Positions 17,646 through 26,291 are shown, numbered from the stretch's first letter. The stretch is 64,000 bases of DNA from Allocatelliglobosispora scoriae (GCF_014204945.1 NZ_JACHMN010000003.1:186001-250000); one strand, 5' to 3'. Made by a program: numbers and translations. The notes: generated by a model from the letters alone, not told the origin.

Positions 17646-17764
17646 TCGGCGTACATCGATGGGTTGTAGGGGTTTTGGAGGGCCGCTGGAGGGACGACCG
17701 CGAGGCTGAGCGCACCCCGCGCAGCAACGGGTCTTGTCCACCATCCACCGGAGGGACCGTCCAT

Positions 17765-18634
17765 ATGCGATTGAACGTCCTGCTCCGTGCCGCCGCCACC
17801 CTCGTGCTCGGCGTCACCGGAACCCTGCTCCTCGGCACACCAGCGCACGCGGCACCGTCGTTCCAGCTCCCGTTCCCCTGCGGGCAGACCTGGTCGGGCA
17901 ACAGCAGCGGCAGCAGCGCCCACGTCTCGTGGGAGATCGACTTCAATCGCGGGTCGACCCCCACCGCCGACCTGGGCGACACCGTCGTCGCGGCGGCTGC
18001 GGGAACCGTCGAGGTCTCCGCGCACCAGGGCGAGGTCAACGGCTACGGCAACCTCATCGTCATCAACCACGGCGGCGGCTACTACACCTACTACGCGCAC
18101 CTCGACGCCCGGGCCGTGAGCGCGGGCCAGGCGGTGCTGCGCGGCCAGGCGATCGGCGCCCTCGGCAACACCAGCCGCACCGGCAACAACATCAGCCCGC
18201 ACCTGCACTACGAGGTGCGCTACCCGGACCGGTCGCAGTCGCACATCATCAAGTCGGTCTTCAACGGGAGCACCTTCCCCTACAACGTCGGCTCGGTGAC
18301 GAGCAACAACTGCGCCACCTCCTACGACCCCGCCGCCGAGTGCGGTGCGGGCTTCCAGATGACCGACTCGGTGAAGCTCGGCAGCGCCGGCACGGTCAAC
18401 CTGCTCTGGAAGGGCTCCACCAGCCAGAACTGCGTGATCACCCTGAAGATGGCGAGTGTCGGCACCCCCACCGCCACCAGCGCCTTCCTCGAACCACAGG
18501 GCGCATCACGCACCACCGACTCCGGCAGCTTCTCCTACTTCGCCGGGCCCGTCATCCGGACCGCGCCGAACTGCGTCAAGTGGGGCGGCAGTGCGGGCGG
18601 CACGAGTTACACCTCCCCCTTCGAACACTGCTGA
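17765..18634 (+). CDS. Secreted M23 (LytM-type) metallopeptidase
   Basis: A 289-residue exported protein. A signal peptide of about 27 residues ends at a clear AHA-A site. The M23 domain follows, with zinc ligands in HVSWEIDFNRG (His and Asp) and SPHLHYEVRY, and the catalytic-region His in YYTYYAHLDARAV. Such enzymes cut peptidoglycan peptides. A C-terminal part of about 100 residues, with paired cysteines, is not assigned. The start is ATG 17765, six bases after GGAGGGA. A paralogue follows 16 bases later, so the pair probably forms an operon. Confidence 0.9.
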   Translation: MRLNVLLRAAATLVLGVTGTLLLGTPAHAAPSFQLPFPCGQTWSGNSSGSSAHVSWEIDFNRGSTPTADLGDTVVAAAAGTVEVSAHQGEVNGYGNLIVINHGGGYYTYYAHLDARAVSAGQAVLRGQAIGALGNTSRTGNNISPHLHYEVRYPDRSQSHIIKSVFNGSTFPYNVGSVTSNNCATSYDPAAECGAGFQMTDSVKLGSAGTVNLLWKGSTSQNCVITLKMASVGTPTATSAFLEPQGASRTTDSGSFSYFAGPVIRTAPNCVKWGGSAGGTSYTSPFEHC

Positions 18635-18650
18635 CGACAGGGAAATCACC

Positions 18651-19430
18651 ATGATTGGCAAGACTCTCCGGCTCACCCTCGCCGCGGTCGTCGCCGGTGC
18701 GGCGATCATCATCCCCAGCGCCCCGGCGCTCGCCGCGCCCGTCTTCAAGGTCCCCTTCCCCTGCGGGCAGGTCTGGTCCGGCCAGACCCGCTCCGACCAC
18801 AGCCCCGCCTACGCGGTCGACTTCAACCGCACCAATGACGACGGTGACCCGGTCGTCGCCAGCGCTCCCGGCACGGTCGACGTCGTCGCCAACCTGGGCA
18901 GCACGAGCTACGGCAAGTACGTCCGGATCAACCACGGCAACGGCTGGACGACCTACTACGCCCACCTGAGCAGCTTCAACACCTCCGTCGGCGCCGTGGT
19001 CGGCTACGGCAAGGTGATCGGCTACGTCGGCACCACCGGCGGATCCACCGGACCCCACCTGCACTACGAGCAGCGCTCCGGCGGCAACGACGTGCAGGTC
19101 AAGTTCGACGGCGCCACCGCGCTCTACTGGGGCACCAAGAACTACACCAGCACCAACGCCTGCTCGGGCAGCTCGACCGGCGCGGGCACGGTCAACACGG
19201 CGGGCTCGCCGCTGACGATCCGCTCCGGCCCGGGCACGGGCTACTCCTCCGTCGGCACGGTCGCGGACGGCGCGGGGGTCACGATCTACTGCCAGACATC
19301 GGGTACGACGGTGACGGGCACCTACGGCACCAGCAGCATCTGGGACCGGATCGGCACCGGCAAGTTCATCTCGGACGCCTACGTCTACACCGGATACGAC
19401 GGTTACATCCCCGGCGTACCGCGCTGCTAG
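18651..19430 (+). CDS. Secreted M23 metallopeptidase with SH3-like domain
   Basis: A 259-residue exported paralogue of the preceding gene; both mature proteins open with nearly the same FPFPCGQxWSG segment. The signal peptide (about 27 residues) ends APALAA. M23 zinc residues are in SPAYAVDFNRTND and TGPHLHYEQR, with WTTYYAHLSSF between them. At the first position, where the paralogue has a His, this copy keeps HSPAYAVD. After a GSSTG linker comes an SH3b-like wall-binding domain (SPLTIRSGPGTGYSSVGTV). The start is ATG 18651, with a weak AGGGAA site upstream. A GC-rich inverted repeat after the stop may terminate the pair. Confidence 0.9.
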   Translation: MIGKTLRLTLAAVVAGAAIIIPSAPALAAPVFKVPFPCGQVWSGQTRSDHSPAYAVDFNRTNDDGDPVVASAPGTVDVVANLGSTSYGKYVRINHGNGWTTYYAHLSSFNTSVGAVVGYGKVIGYVGTTGGSTGPHLHYEQRSGGNDVQVKFDGATALYWGTKNYTSTNACSGSSTGAGTVNTAGSPLTIRSGPGTGYSSVGTVADGAGVTIYCQTSGTTVTGTYGTSSIWDRIGTGKFISDAYVYTGYDGYIPGVPRC

Positions 19431-19557
19431 TCGAGTTCCTCCCCGCTACGGGCCGGCCGGCCGCACCTCGGTCGGCCCGTTCCGCTGTCCCGCCGGTGTC
19501 ATCGAGCTGCTCGGCCGGTTTGGCGTCGGGTCCGCTCGGGGTCATAGGGTGGGAATC

Positions 19558-20409
19558 ATGATCGATTCTCCGAAAGTCTGGTTCATCACCGGAGCATCGC
19601 GCGGCCTGGGTGCGGCCGTCGTCACCGAGGCACTGGCTCGCGGCCATCGGGTCGTCGCCACCGGCCGGGACGCCGACGCCGTCCGGCGCGCCTTTCCTGC
19701 CGCCGACTCGCTGCTCGCCCTCGCCCTCGACGTGACCGACGAGCAGAGCGTCCAGGCGGCGGTCGGCGCGGCCGTCGAGCACTTCGGCCGGATCGACGTG
19801 CTGGTCAACAATGCCGGGCGCGGGCTGATCGGTGCGGTCGAGGAGGTCTCGGACAGCGCTGCCCGGGCGGTCTTCGACACCAACGTCTTCGGCGTACTCA
19901 CCGTGCAGCGGGCGGTCCTGCCGACCCTGCGAGCGCAGGGCTCCGGGCACGTCATCAACATCAGCTCCGTCGGCGGCTTCGCCCGTGCCGCACCCGGCTG
20001 GGGCCTCTACGCCTCGACGAAGTTCGCCCTCGAAGGGCTGACCGAGGCGCTCAACGCCGAACTGGTGCCGCTCGGCATCAACGTCACGATCGTCGAGCCG
20101 GGCGGGTTCCGGACAGACTTCCTCGACGGGTCCAGCCTGCACATCGAGCCGACCGTGATCGACGACTACGCGGCCACGTCCGGCCTGACGCGGGGGATCC
20201 CGGCGGAGCACAACCACGCTCAGCGCGGCGACCCGGCCAAGGCGGCGATCGCGATCGTCGACCTCACCGAGGCCACCGATCCGCCGCTGCGCCTGCAGCT
20301 GGGCGCCGACTCGGTGGCCCGGATCGAGGCGAAGCTGGCTCTGGTCCACACGGAGCTGGAGACGTGGCGCAAGGTGGCCCTCGCCACCGACCACGACGAC
20401 GTGGTCTGA
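19558..20409 (+). CDS. Short-chain dehydrogenase/reductase
   Basis: A classical SDR of 283 residues. It has the cofactor loop TGASRGLGAAVV, NNAGRG, the catalytic Ser in INISSVGGFA, and the YxxxK pair in LYASTKFALEGL. The loop and the following ATGRDAD suggest NADP(H), but the substrate is unknown. The ATG at 19558 follows AGGGTGGGA; an upstream GTG (19549) is in frame but worse placed. The gene appears to stand alone, convergent with the 20515 gene across a palindrome. Confidence 0.88.
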   Translation: MIDSPKVWFITGASRGLGAAVVTEALARGHRVVATGRDADAVRRAFPAADSLLALALDVTDEQSVQAAVGAAVEHFGRIDVLVNNAGRGLIGAVEEVSDSAARAVFDTNVFGVLTVQRAVLPTLRAQGSGHVINISSVGGFARAAPGWGLYASTKFALEGLTEALNAELVPLGINVTIVEPGGFRTDFLDGSSLHIEPTVIDDYAATSGLTRGIPAEHNHAQRGDPAKAAIAIVDLTEATDPPLRLQLGADSVARIEAKLALVHTELETWRKVALATDHDDVV

Positions 20410-20478
20410 CCCCGCTCGTTTCCGCTCGCTTCTCGCGCGGTGATCACGTCTGGTTCCGGGAAGCAGACCGAATCTTGG

Positions 20479-20521
20479 CGCGTGATCACGTCTGGTTCCC
20501 CGAATCAGACGTGATCACGCG
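20479..20521. repeat. Palindrome with a partial direct copy upstream
   Basis: Inverted repeat with 16-base arms (CGCGTGATCACGTCTG and its complement) and an 11-base loop. A partial direct copy (TGATCACGTCTGGTTCC) lies at 20441-20457. It sits between the convergent SDR gene and the minus-strand gene at 20515, whose TGA stop (20515-20517) is inside the right arm. Probably a bidirectional terminator. Confidence 0.7.
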
Positions 20522-21381
20522 GGCGAGGAGACGGCCAGGAGAGCGGTGCAGGCTGCGATCAGGCGCTGTCGCAGCGGAGCCGCGCGCTCGGCGAAGGTCC
20601 GCTGGCGGGCGGCGTACTCGGCGCGGCCCTCGGGGGTCTCGATCCGCACCGGGGGGTAGCCGAGATCGGCCAGGTCATAGGGGCTCGCCTGCATGTCCAG
20701 GGCGCGGATCTCGCGGGTCAGCTCGAAACAGTCCGCCGTCAGCTCGCTCGGGACCAGCGGGGCGAGCTTGTAGGCCCACTTGTAGAGATCCATATTCGCG
20801 TGCAGGCAGCCCGGCTGCTCCAGCTCCGGCTGGGACTGTCTCGTCGGGGTCAGCACGTTGAGGGACCGGGCCGGGGGAGTGAAGAAGCGAAAGGCGTCGA
20901 AGTGCGTGCAGCGTACCCCCCGGTCCTCGACGACCTGGGCCAGCGACGGCGGTGACAGGCGCAGCGGCCAGGAGTTGTGGCGGACCTCGTCGGGCTGCTG
21001 GCGGTAGACCATCGCCCACTCGTGCAGGCCGAAGCAGCCGAACTGGGCCGGGCGGGCGGCGGTCTCGCCGAGCAGCGCGGCGATCCACGCGATCGACTCC
21101 CGGCGCCGCTCGATCACGGCCGGGTCGATCATCACACCGTCGGCGACCTCGATGTAGTCGCGGGCGGTCTCGCCACCCGCCAGCACGATCCCCGCGCCCG
21201 GGTGCCAGCGGCGGAGCTGTGCCGGGCGCTGGGAGTAGTAGGTGAAGAGGAAGTCCTCGACCGGGTGCTTCGCGCCGCGCTGCCGGCGGTCGCGGTGCTG
21301 CCCCAGCCACGAGTCCACGCGCGCCTCATGGGCGGCCCGGCGCGCTCGCCACACCACCGCATCCAGCACTGTCGGATCCAC
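20515..21381 (-). CDS. Conserved actinobacterial protein, often labelled 3-methyladenine DNA glycosylase
   Basis: A 288-residue protein of a family well conserved in actinomycetes, which I recall being annotated as 3-methyladenine DNA glycosylase. Recognisable pieces are RARRAAHEARVDSWLGQH, HPVEDFLFTYYSQRPAQLRR, FGCFGLHEWAMVYRQ and CLHANMDLYKWAYKL. I see no helix-hairpin-helix or other standard glycosylase motif, so the activity should be treated as a label, not a finding. GTG 21381 is chosen because conserved sequence begins there; the open frame extends further upstream across the divergent promoter. Its stop lies in a palindrome arm. Confidence 0.6.
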   Translation of the reverse strand: MDPTVLDAVVWRARRAAHEARVDSWLGQHRDRRQRGAKHPVEDFLFTYYSQRPAQLRRWHPGAGIVLAGGETARDYIEVADGVMIDPAVIERRRESIAWIAALLGETAARPAQFGCFGLHEWAMVYRQQPDEVRHNSWPLRLSPPSLAQVVEDRGVRCTHFDAFRFFTPPARSLNVLTPTRQSQPELEQPGCLHANMDLYKWAYKLAPLVPSELTADCFELTREIRALDMQASPYDLADLGYPPVRIETPEGRAEYAARQRTFAERAAPLRQRLIAACTALLAVSSPA

Positions 21382-21493
21382 CGGACCAGGGTACCCAGCG
21401 GGATTCCGACTGCCGTGGGGCGTCGATCCGCCGGGAACGGTGAAATCCCACCGGATATCGTGAGGTTGACTTGGTCGCGTGATGGGAGCAGCT

Positions 21494-22294
21494 GTGCGTA
21501 TTGCCCGGTTCGTGCACTCCGGTGGGATGTCCTTCGGCGTTGTGGAGGGCGAGGCCGACGCGGGCGCCGAAGCGCTCACCGTCGCCGCGATCGACGGACA
21601 CCCCTTCGGTGAGATCAAATACACCGGGCAGCGCTGGGCCCTCGCCGACGTGCGGCTGCTCTCGCCGATCCTGCCGAGCAAGGTCGTGTGTGTCGGGCGC
21701 AACTACGCCGATCACGCCGCTGAGCTGGGCAACGCCGTGCCCAAGGAGCCGCTGCTCTTCCTCAAGCCGACCACCTCGGTGATCGGCCCGCACGACCCGA
21801 TCCGCATCCCGCCGCAGTCCAAGCAGGTCGAGCACGAGGCCGAGCTCGCCGTGGTGATCGGCGCCACCGGCGCCCGCCGGGTCGACCGCGCCGACGCGAT
21901 GAAGACCGTCTTCGGGTTCACCTGCGCCAACGATGTCACCGCGCGCGACATCCAGAAGGCCGACGTGCAGTTCACCCGGGCCAAGGGCTTCGACTCGTTC
22001 TGCCCGCTCGGCCCGTGGATCACCACCGGCCTCGACGTGACCGACCTGGAGGTCCGCTGCGAGGTGGGCCGCTCCGCGGACGACATGGATGTACGCCAGC
22101 TGGGCCGCACGTCACAGCTCGTCTTCGACGTGGCGACCCTCGTCTCCTACATCTCGCACGTGATGACGCTGCTGCCCGGTGACGTGATCCTCACCGGCAC
22201 CCCCGCCGGCGTCGGCATCCTCGCCGAGGGCGACATCGTCTCCGTCAAGGTCGAGGGGCTGGGCTCGCTGACCAACCCGGTGCTCAACCTGTGA
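21494..22294 (+). CDS. Fumarylacetoacetate hydrolase family protein
   Basis: A 266-residue FAH-superfamily enzyme. The core has VVCVGRNYADHAAELGN, the metal-binding glutamates in QVEHEAELAVVIG, ANDVTARDIQ and GDVILTGTPAGVG. Members hydrolyse or decarboxylate 2-oxo or acylpyruvate compounds; the exact substrate is not visible. It corresponds to Rv2993c, which opens the syntenic block shared with mycobacteria. The start is GTG 21494, six bases after GGAG (frame: VRIARFVHSGG). Two tRNA genes follow on the same strand. Confidence 0.9.
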   Translation: MRIARFVHSGGMSFGVVEGEADAGAEALTVAAIDGHPFGEIKYTGQRWALADVRLLSPILPSKVVCVGRNYADHAAELGNAVPKEPLLFLKPTTSVIGPHDPIRIPPQSKQVEHEAELAVVIGATGARRVDRADAMKTVFGFTCANDVTARDIQKADVQFTRAKGFDSFCPLGPWITTGLDVTDLEVRCEVGRSADDMDVRQLGRTSQLVFDVATLVSYISHVMTLLPGDVILTGTPAGVGILAEGDIVSVKVEGLGSLTNPVLNL

Positions 22295-22402
22295 CCCGGG
22301 TCGCGGTGCGCCGTGCCGACCCGGATACCCGGTTTGGTTCGGGCGGACCGGTCAGGTAAAGTTCACTCCCGGCACGGTAAGCGGTCACGCGAGCAGCGCC
22401 GA

Positions 22403-22474
22403 TGGGGTATGGGGTAATTGGCAGCCCAACTGATTCTGGTTCAGTTAGTCTAGGTTCGAGTCCTGGTACCCCAG
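22403..22474 (+). tRNA. tRNA-Gln (anticodon CTG)
   Basis: A 72-base cloverleaf. The acceptor TGGGGTA pairs with TACCCCA and the discriminator is G. The anticodon stem ACTGA/TCAGT encloses loop TTCTGGT with CTG at the anticodon. The T arm contains GGTTCGAGTCC. The CCA end is not encoded (GCAAACC follows). It lies just after the FAH gene, as in related actinomycetes. Confidence 0.95.
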
Positions 22475-22588
22475 CAAACCCGCAGCGAGATGGGCCTGAT
22501 AGCCCGAATTGAAGCGGGGGAGCTGGACCTGTTAGAGTTCGGCAGGCCGCCCGGAAGGGCGGCTGACATGTGAATACGGAAGTTCCTT

Positions 22589-22661
22589 GGTCCCGTCGTC
22601 TAGCGGCCTAGGACGCCGCCCTCTCAAGGCGGTAGCGTGGGTTCGAATCCCATCGGGACTA
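22589..22661 (+). tRNA. tRNA-Glu (anticodon CTC)
   Basis: A 73-base cloverleaf. The acceptor GGTCCCG pairs with CGGGACT (first pair G-T). The anticodon stem CCGCC/GGCGG encloses loop CTCTCAA (anticodon CTC). The T arm is GTGGG-TTCGAAT-CCCAT. It lies 114 bases after tRNA-Gln. The start could be 22590 if the first pair is trimmed. No CCA is encoded. Confidence 0.93.
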
Positions 22662-22769
22662 CAGCGATAAACAGCAGCTCGCAGGCCATCGGCCCGCGAG
22701 CTGCTGTCGTTGGGGCCCGGACTCGGAGGCTGCGGAGCTCGGACTGTCGGGTGATGCCGATCTATCGAT

Positions 22770-23804
22770 ATGGTCGGTAGCGTTCGTCGAGTGACCGGTC
22801 ATGTGTTCATCAGTTATAGTCACCGGCAGGACGGCGCCTATGTCGACCGGCTGGCAGCTCATCTGACCGCCGCCGGCCTGCCCGTCTGGTATGACCGGGA
22901 GATCGTCTCCAGTCATCGGTGGGACCGGGTCATCCAGGAGAAGATCGACACGTGTGCGGCGTTCGTCGTCGTCATGACCCCGCAGGCGTACGAGTCGGAG
23001 TGGGTCTCGCGGGAGATCATCCAGGCCCAGTCCCGAGCGCGTCCCATCTTCCCGCTGCTGCTGCGCGGCGACCGGTTCTTCGCCCTTGCCAACATCCAGT
23101 CCGAGGACGTCACCGGCGGGCGCCTGCCCAGTCCGCAGTTCCTCGCCCAGCTCCGAGCACTCGCTGATGGCCGTCCGCCACAGATGGGTGCCCTACCCCT
23201 CGGTCAGCCGGTGCGTCCTGCGCCCCCGCAGGCTCCTCCCCAACGGTCGAAGCGCGCCCGCCCGCTGCTGTGGGCTGCGGTGGCGGTGAGCCTCGTCGCG
23301 GCGCTCGGCATCGCCTGCCTGGGCCCGGGGCTCTCGTTCGTGGGGACGATGATCGGTCAGTTCCCGGACCTCGGCCGGAACAGCCCCGCCCCTTCGCCGT
23401 CGACACCGGGGCAGATCGTCGTACGGGCGAGCGGCAAAGCCCCATGGACGGTCCGCGGATACGGCTACGAGTTCTCGGTCACCAGAATCACGCATGCCAC
23501 CGGCCCGTTCGGACCCAACGAGGGCAAGCCGTGCCTGCTGGTGGTGGCCTCTGTCGAACGCTTCGCGGCCGAGGACCACAGGTCCATGCGGCTGGTCGTC
23601 ATCGACGACAAGCACAGGATCCTCGGCGCGGACCCGTTCTCCGGGAAGGGCAGCCTGGAACCGCCGCTGCATCAGAAGACGCAGTTCGAGACCGTCGTGG
23701 TCGTCCAGGGGACCGGCGCGGCGACGCTGACGTTCACCGTTCGAGGAGCTTTCTGGCCGGATGGACAGGACTTGATCCTGGAGGGCGTCCCCGTTCCCCG
23801 CTGA
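22770..23804 (+). CDS. TIR-domain membrane protein with extracytoplasmic C-terminal domain
   Basis: A 344-residue protein in three parts. Residues about 10-140 form a TIR domain: HVFISYSHRQDGAYVDRL, then WYDREI, then ESEWVSREI, whose Glu is at the place of the catalytic Glu of NAD-cleaving TIR domains. A P/Q-rich linker leads to one membrane helix (LLWAAVAVSLVAALGIACLG, about residues 168-190). A roughly 130-residue beta-rich domain would lie outside. The role could be NAD-based defence or cell-surface signalling; neither is shown. ATG 22770 is used; GTG 22791 is an alternative and neither has a clear ribosome site. It sits directly after two tRNA genes, with no partner gene beside it on the same strand. 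Confidence 0.8.
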   Translation: MVGSVRRVTGHVFISYSHRQDGAYVDRLAAHLTAAGLPVWYDREIVSSHRWDRVIQEKIDTCAAFVVVMTPQAYESEWVSREIIQAQSRARPIFPLLLRGDRFFALANIQSEDVTGGRLPSPQFLAQLRALADGRPPQMGALPLGQPVRPAPPQAPPQRSKRARPLLWAAVAVSLVAALGIACLGPGLSFVGTMIGQFPDLGRNSPAPSPSTPGQIVVRASGKAPWTVRGYGYEFSVTRITHATGPFGPNEGKPCLLVVASVERFAAEDHRSMRLVVIDDKHRILGADPFSGKGSLEPPLHQKTQFETVVVVQGTGAATLTFTVRGAFWPDGQDLILEGVPVPR

Positions 23805-23817
23805 CGGTCTCCGGCGA

Positions 23818-23865
23818 GACCTTGAATGATTTCTGTCGCCAGGGCAGCACAAATCATTCAAGGTC
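23818..23865. repeat. AT-richer palindrome after the TIR gene
   Basis: Inverted repeat with perfect 15-base arms (GACCTTGAATGATTT and its complement) and an 18-base loop, starting 13 bases after the TIR stop. The arms are clearly less GC-rich than the surroundings. It is probably a terminator. It also lies just downstream of the small minus-strand ORF at 23901, so it could serve both. Confidence 0.65.
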
Positions 23866-23900
23866 CACGGATCTGTGCCTGGGGCGAGGACTGGGCTGGG

Positions 23901-24023
23901 CTAATCGATGATGATGCGGATGGGGGCGACCGAGTCCGGGGCGCTCGGAACGTTCTCCAGTGTGGACTCCGGTGCGACGGGAGCCGCTGGGGAAGGAGGG
24001 ACAGGTGAGCTGGGGTGGCTCAC
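23901..24023 (-). CDS. Possible 40-residue proline-rich small protein
   Basis: A short frame on the minus strand, starting with GTG five bases after a good AAGGA site (GGGAAAGGAACACC) and ending TAG. The product opens MSHPSSPVPP, is rich in P, S, A and V, and ends SVAPIRIIID. It lies about 110 bases after the IclR gene on the same strand. The layout (ribosome site, polar N-terminal part, short hydrophobic/charged tail) would suit a small secreted or modified peptide. No modification enzyme or transporter is nearby and I recognise no family. The frame may be chance; the ribosome site is the main argument. Confidence 0.35.
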   Translation of the reverse strand: MSHPSSPVPPSPAAPVAPESTLENVPSAPDSVAPIRIIID

Positions 24024-24133
24024 GGTGTTCCTTTCCCGGCCGGTGAAGAGATTTGCAGCGTAACGGCTGTGCGCGAACGCCGAACCGCCCCGAACGGCCG
24101 GGACCGGTCGGGGCGGCGTGATTGTGACGAAGG

Positions 24134-24820
24134 CTATAGGCCGGACAGGCGCTGACCTGCTCGGACGACCGCCATGGCGTGCCGGTCGCCGGGGCGCTTG
24201 CCGAGGCGCTCGATGGGTCCGGAGACGCTGATCGAGGCGATCACGCGCCCGGTCCGGTCCCGGATCGGGGCGGAGACGCTCGCCACGCCCAGCTCGCGCT
24301 CGGCGACGGACTGCGCCCAGCCCCTACGGCGTACCTCGGCGAGGGTTTTGCCGGTGAACTTGCACCGGGGCAGCAGGGGCATGACGGCCTCGGGCGGCTC
24401 CCAGGCCAGCAGCACCTGAGCGGCGGAACCGGCCGTCATGGGCAGTATCGCGCCGACCGGCACGGTGTCGCGCAGCCCGGAGGCGCGCTCGGCGGAGGCC
24501 ACGCAGATGCGCTCATCCGCCCGTCGAAGGTAAAGTTGCGCGCTTTCGCCCGTGTTGTCACGGAGCGCAGCGAGGAGGGGCTCTGCTGCGGTCAGCAGGA
24601 CATCGGGAGCGGCGTTCGCCAACTCCCCTAGGCGGGGGCCTGGACGCCAGCGTCCCTGCGTGTCCCGAACCAGCATCCGATGGATCTCCAACGCCTGCGC
24701 CAGCCGGTGCGCCGTTGCTCTCGGCAGCTTGGTGCGATCAACGAGTTCAGCCAGGCTGGCGCCATCGACACAGGCGGCAAGGATCACTACCGCCTTGTCA
24801 AGGACGCCGACGCCACTCAT
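24134..24820 (-). CDS. IclR-family regulator, NdgR-like, divergent from leuCD
   Basis: A 228-residue IclR-type regulator. The N-terminal winged HTH reads [24 protein letters not shown]. The ligand-binding part includes [21 protein letters not shown] and the late [22 protein letters not shown]. Its position 64 bases from and divergent to leuC is the same as that of M. tuberculosis Rv2989 and Streptomyces ndgR, whose product is known to control leucine synthesis genes. Regulation of leuCD is therefore likely. ATG 24820 matches the family N-terminus ([14 protein letters not shown]); a TTG 11 codons upstream is less likely. Confidence 0.9.
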   Translation of the reverse strand: MSGVGVLDKAVVILAACVDGASLAELVDRTKLPRATAHRLAQALEIHRMLVRDTQGRWRPGPRLGELANAAPDVLLTAAEPLLAALRDNTGESAQLYLRRADERICVASAERASGLRDTVPVGAILPMTAGSAAQVLLAWEPPEAVMPLLPRCKFTGKTLAEVRRRGWAQSVAERELGVASVSAPIRDRTGRVIASISVSGPIERLGKRPGDRHAMAVVRAGQRLSGL

Positions 24821-24847
24821 ACTGTGTCCCACACACCGAAACATACC

Positions 24848-24862
24848 TCCCAAAGCTTGGGA
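24848..24862. promoter_or_regulatory. Candidate IclR operator between IclR and leuC genes
   Basis: The interrupted palindrome TCCCAA-AGC-TTGGGA lies in the 64-base spacer between the divergent IclR and leuC starts. Its size and symmetry suit an IclR-type dimer site. Assignment is by position only. Confidence 0.35.
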
Positions 24863-24884
24863 TGTCCAGATGGTGGGAGATACC

Positions 24885-26282
24885 GTGAACAGGACCCTCG
24901 CCCAGAAGGTCTGGGACGCACACGTCGTACACCGAGCGGCCGGCGAACCCGACCTGCTCTACATCGACCTGCATCTTCTCCATGAGGTGACCAGCCCGCA
25001 GGCCTTCGACGGCCTCCGGATGGCCGGCCGTGGGGTGCGCCGACCCGACCTGACGATCGCGACCGAGGACCACAACACCCCGACCGACAATCTCATCAAG
25101 ATTCTCGATCCAGTCAGCCGGACGCAGATTGAGACACTGCGTCGAAACTGCGCCGACTTCGGCGTGAAACTCCACCCGCTCGGCGATCCCGTCCAGGGCG
25201 TCGTCCACGTGATGGGGCCGCAGCAGGGACTTACCCAGCCGGGCATGACGATCGTCTGCGGTGACTCGCACACGTCCACGCACGGCGCCTTCGGCGCGCT
25301 CGCCTTCGGCATCGGCACCAGCGAGGTCGAGCACGTGCTGGCGACGCAGACCCTCTCGCAGGGCACGCCGAAGCAGATGGCCGTCAACTTCGTCGGCGAC
25401 CTGCAGCCCGGCGTCACCGCCAAGGACCTGATCCTGGCGCTGATCACCCAGGTCGGCACGGGCGGCGGCCGCGGCCACGTCGTGGAGTACCGCGGTCCGG
25501 TCATCGAGGCGCTCTCCATGGAGGGCCGGATGACCATCTCGAACATGTCGATCGAGTGGGGCGCCAAGGCCGGCCTCATCGCGCCCGACGAGACCACCTT
25601 CGCCTGGCTCAAGGGCCGTCCCTACGCGCCGCAGGGCGACCTGTGGGACGCCGCCGTCGAGCACTGGCGCACGCTGCGCACCGACGAGGGCGCCCGCTTC
25701 GACACCGAGATCACGCTCGACGTGAGCTCCGTGACGCCGTTCGTCACCTGGGGCACCAACCCGGGCCAGGGCGCGCCGCTCAGCGGCGATGTGCCGGACC
25801 CGGCCTCCTTCGACGACCTGGGCGAGCGAGGCGCCGCCGAGCGGGCCCTGGAGTACATGGGCCTCACCGCCGGTCAGCGCCTGCGCGACGTCGCCGTGGA
25901 CGTGGTCTTCGTCGGCTCCTGCACCAACGGGCGCCTGGAGGACCTGCGGGCCGCCGCCTCCGTCATCAAGGGCCGCAAGGTCGCCGAGGGCGTGCGGATG
26001 CTCGTCGTGCCCGGTTCCGCCGCGGTGCGGGCCGCCGCTGAGGCGGAAGGGCTCGACGAGATCTTCGTCGAGGCGGGTGCCGAGTGGCGCTTCGCCGGCT
26101 GTTCGATGTGCCTGGGCATGAACCCGGACACGCTCAAGCCGGGGCAGCGGTCGGCCTCCACCTCCAACCGCAACTTCGAGGGCCGGCAGGGCCGGGGCGG
26201 GCGTACGCACCTCGTCTCACCGCCCGTCGCCGCCGCCACCGCCGTCGTGGGACGCCTCGCCGCCCCCTCCGACCTGAACTGA
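24885..26282 (+). CDS. leuC: 3-isopropylmalate dehydratase large subunit
   Basis: LeuC of 465 residues, with LeuD isomerising 2-isopropylmalate to 3-isopropylmalate in leucine synthesis. It belongs to the aconitase family; the [4Fe-4S] cysteines are in [14 protein letters not shown] and [32 protein letters not shown] and the late [20 protein letters not shown] are also diagnostic. GTG 24885 follows GGGAGA by 4-5 bases and gives [15 protein letters not shown], matching the family opening; ATG 24870 is in frame upstream. leuD follows after 9 bases. Confidence 0.96.
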   Translation: MNRTLAQKVWDAHVVHRAAGEPDLLYIDLHLLHEVTSPQAFDGLRMAGRGVRRPDLTIATEDHNTPTDNLIKILDPVSRTQIETLRRNCADFGVKLHPLGDPVQGVVHVMGPQQGLTQPGMTIVCGDSHTSTHGAFGALAFGIGTSEVEHVLATQTLSQGTPKQMAVNFVGDLQPGVTAKDLILALITQVGTGGGRGHVVEYRGPVIEALSMEGRMTISNMSIEWGAKAGLIAPDETTFAWLKGRPYAPQGDLWDAAVEHWRTLRTDEGARFDTEITLDVSSVTPFVTWGTNPGQGAPLSGDVPDPASFDDLGERGAAERALEYMGLTAGQRLRDVAVDVVFVGSCTNGRLEDLRAAASVIKGRKVAEGVRMLVVPGSAAVRAAAEAEGLDEIFVEAGAEWRFAGCSMCLGMNPDTLKPGQRSASTSNRNFEGRQGRGGRTHLVSPPVAAATAVVGRLAAPSDLN

Positions 26283-26291
26283 GGACGCCCG

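Noticed and set aside
17646-17764. A cyclic-di-AMP (ydaO-type) riboswitch before the M23 peptidase genes
   Set aside because: Such riboswitches often precede actinobacterial M23 genes, but the leader here is only about 120 bases and lacks the expected conserved helices and motifs.
22403-22661. Possible integrative element at the tRNA-Gln/tRNA-Glu genes
   Set aside because: No integrase gene follows, and I could not find a duplicated tRNA 3' end downstream within the window.
23826-24008. A 60-codon plus-strand frame after the TIR gene
   Set aside because: It begins inside the palindrome, lacks a ribosome site and overlaps the better-initiated small minus-strand ORF.
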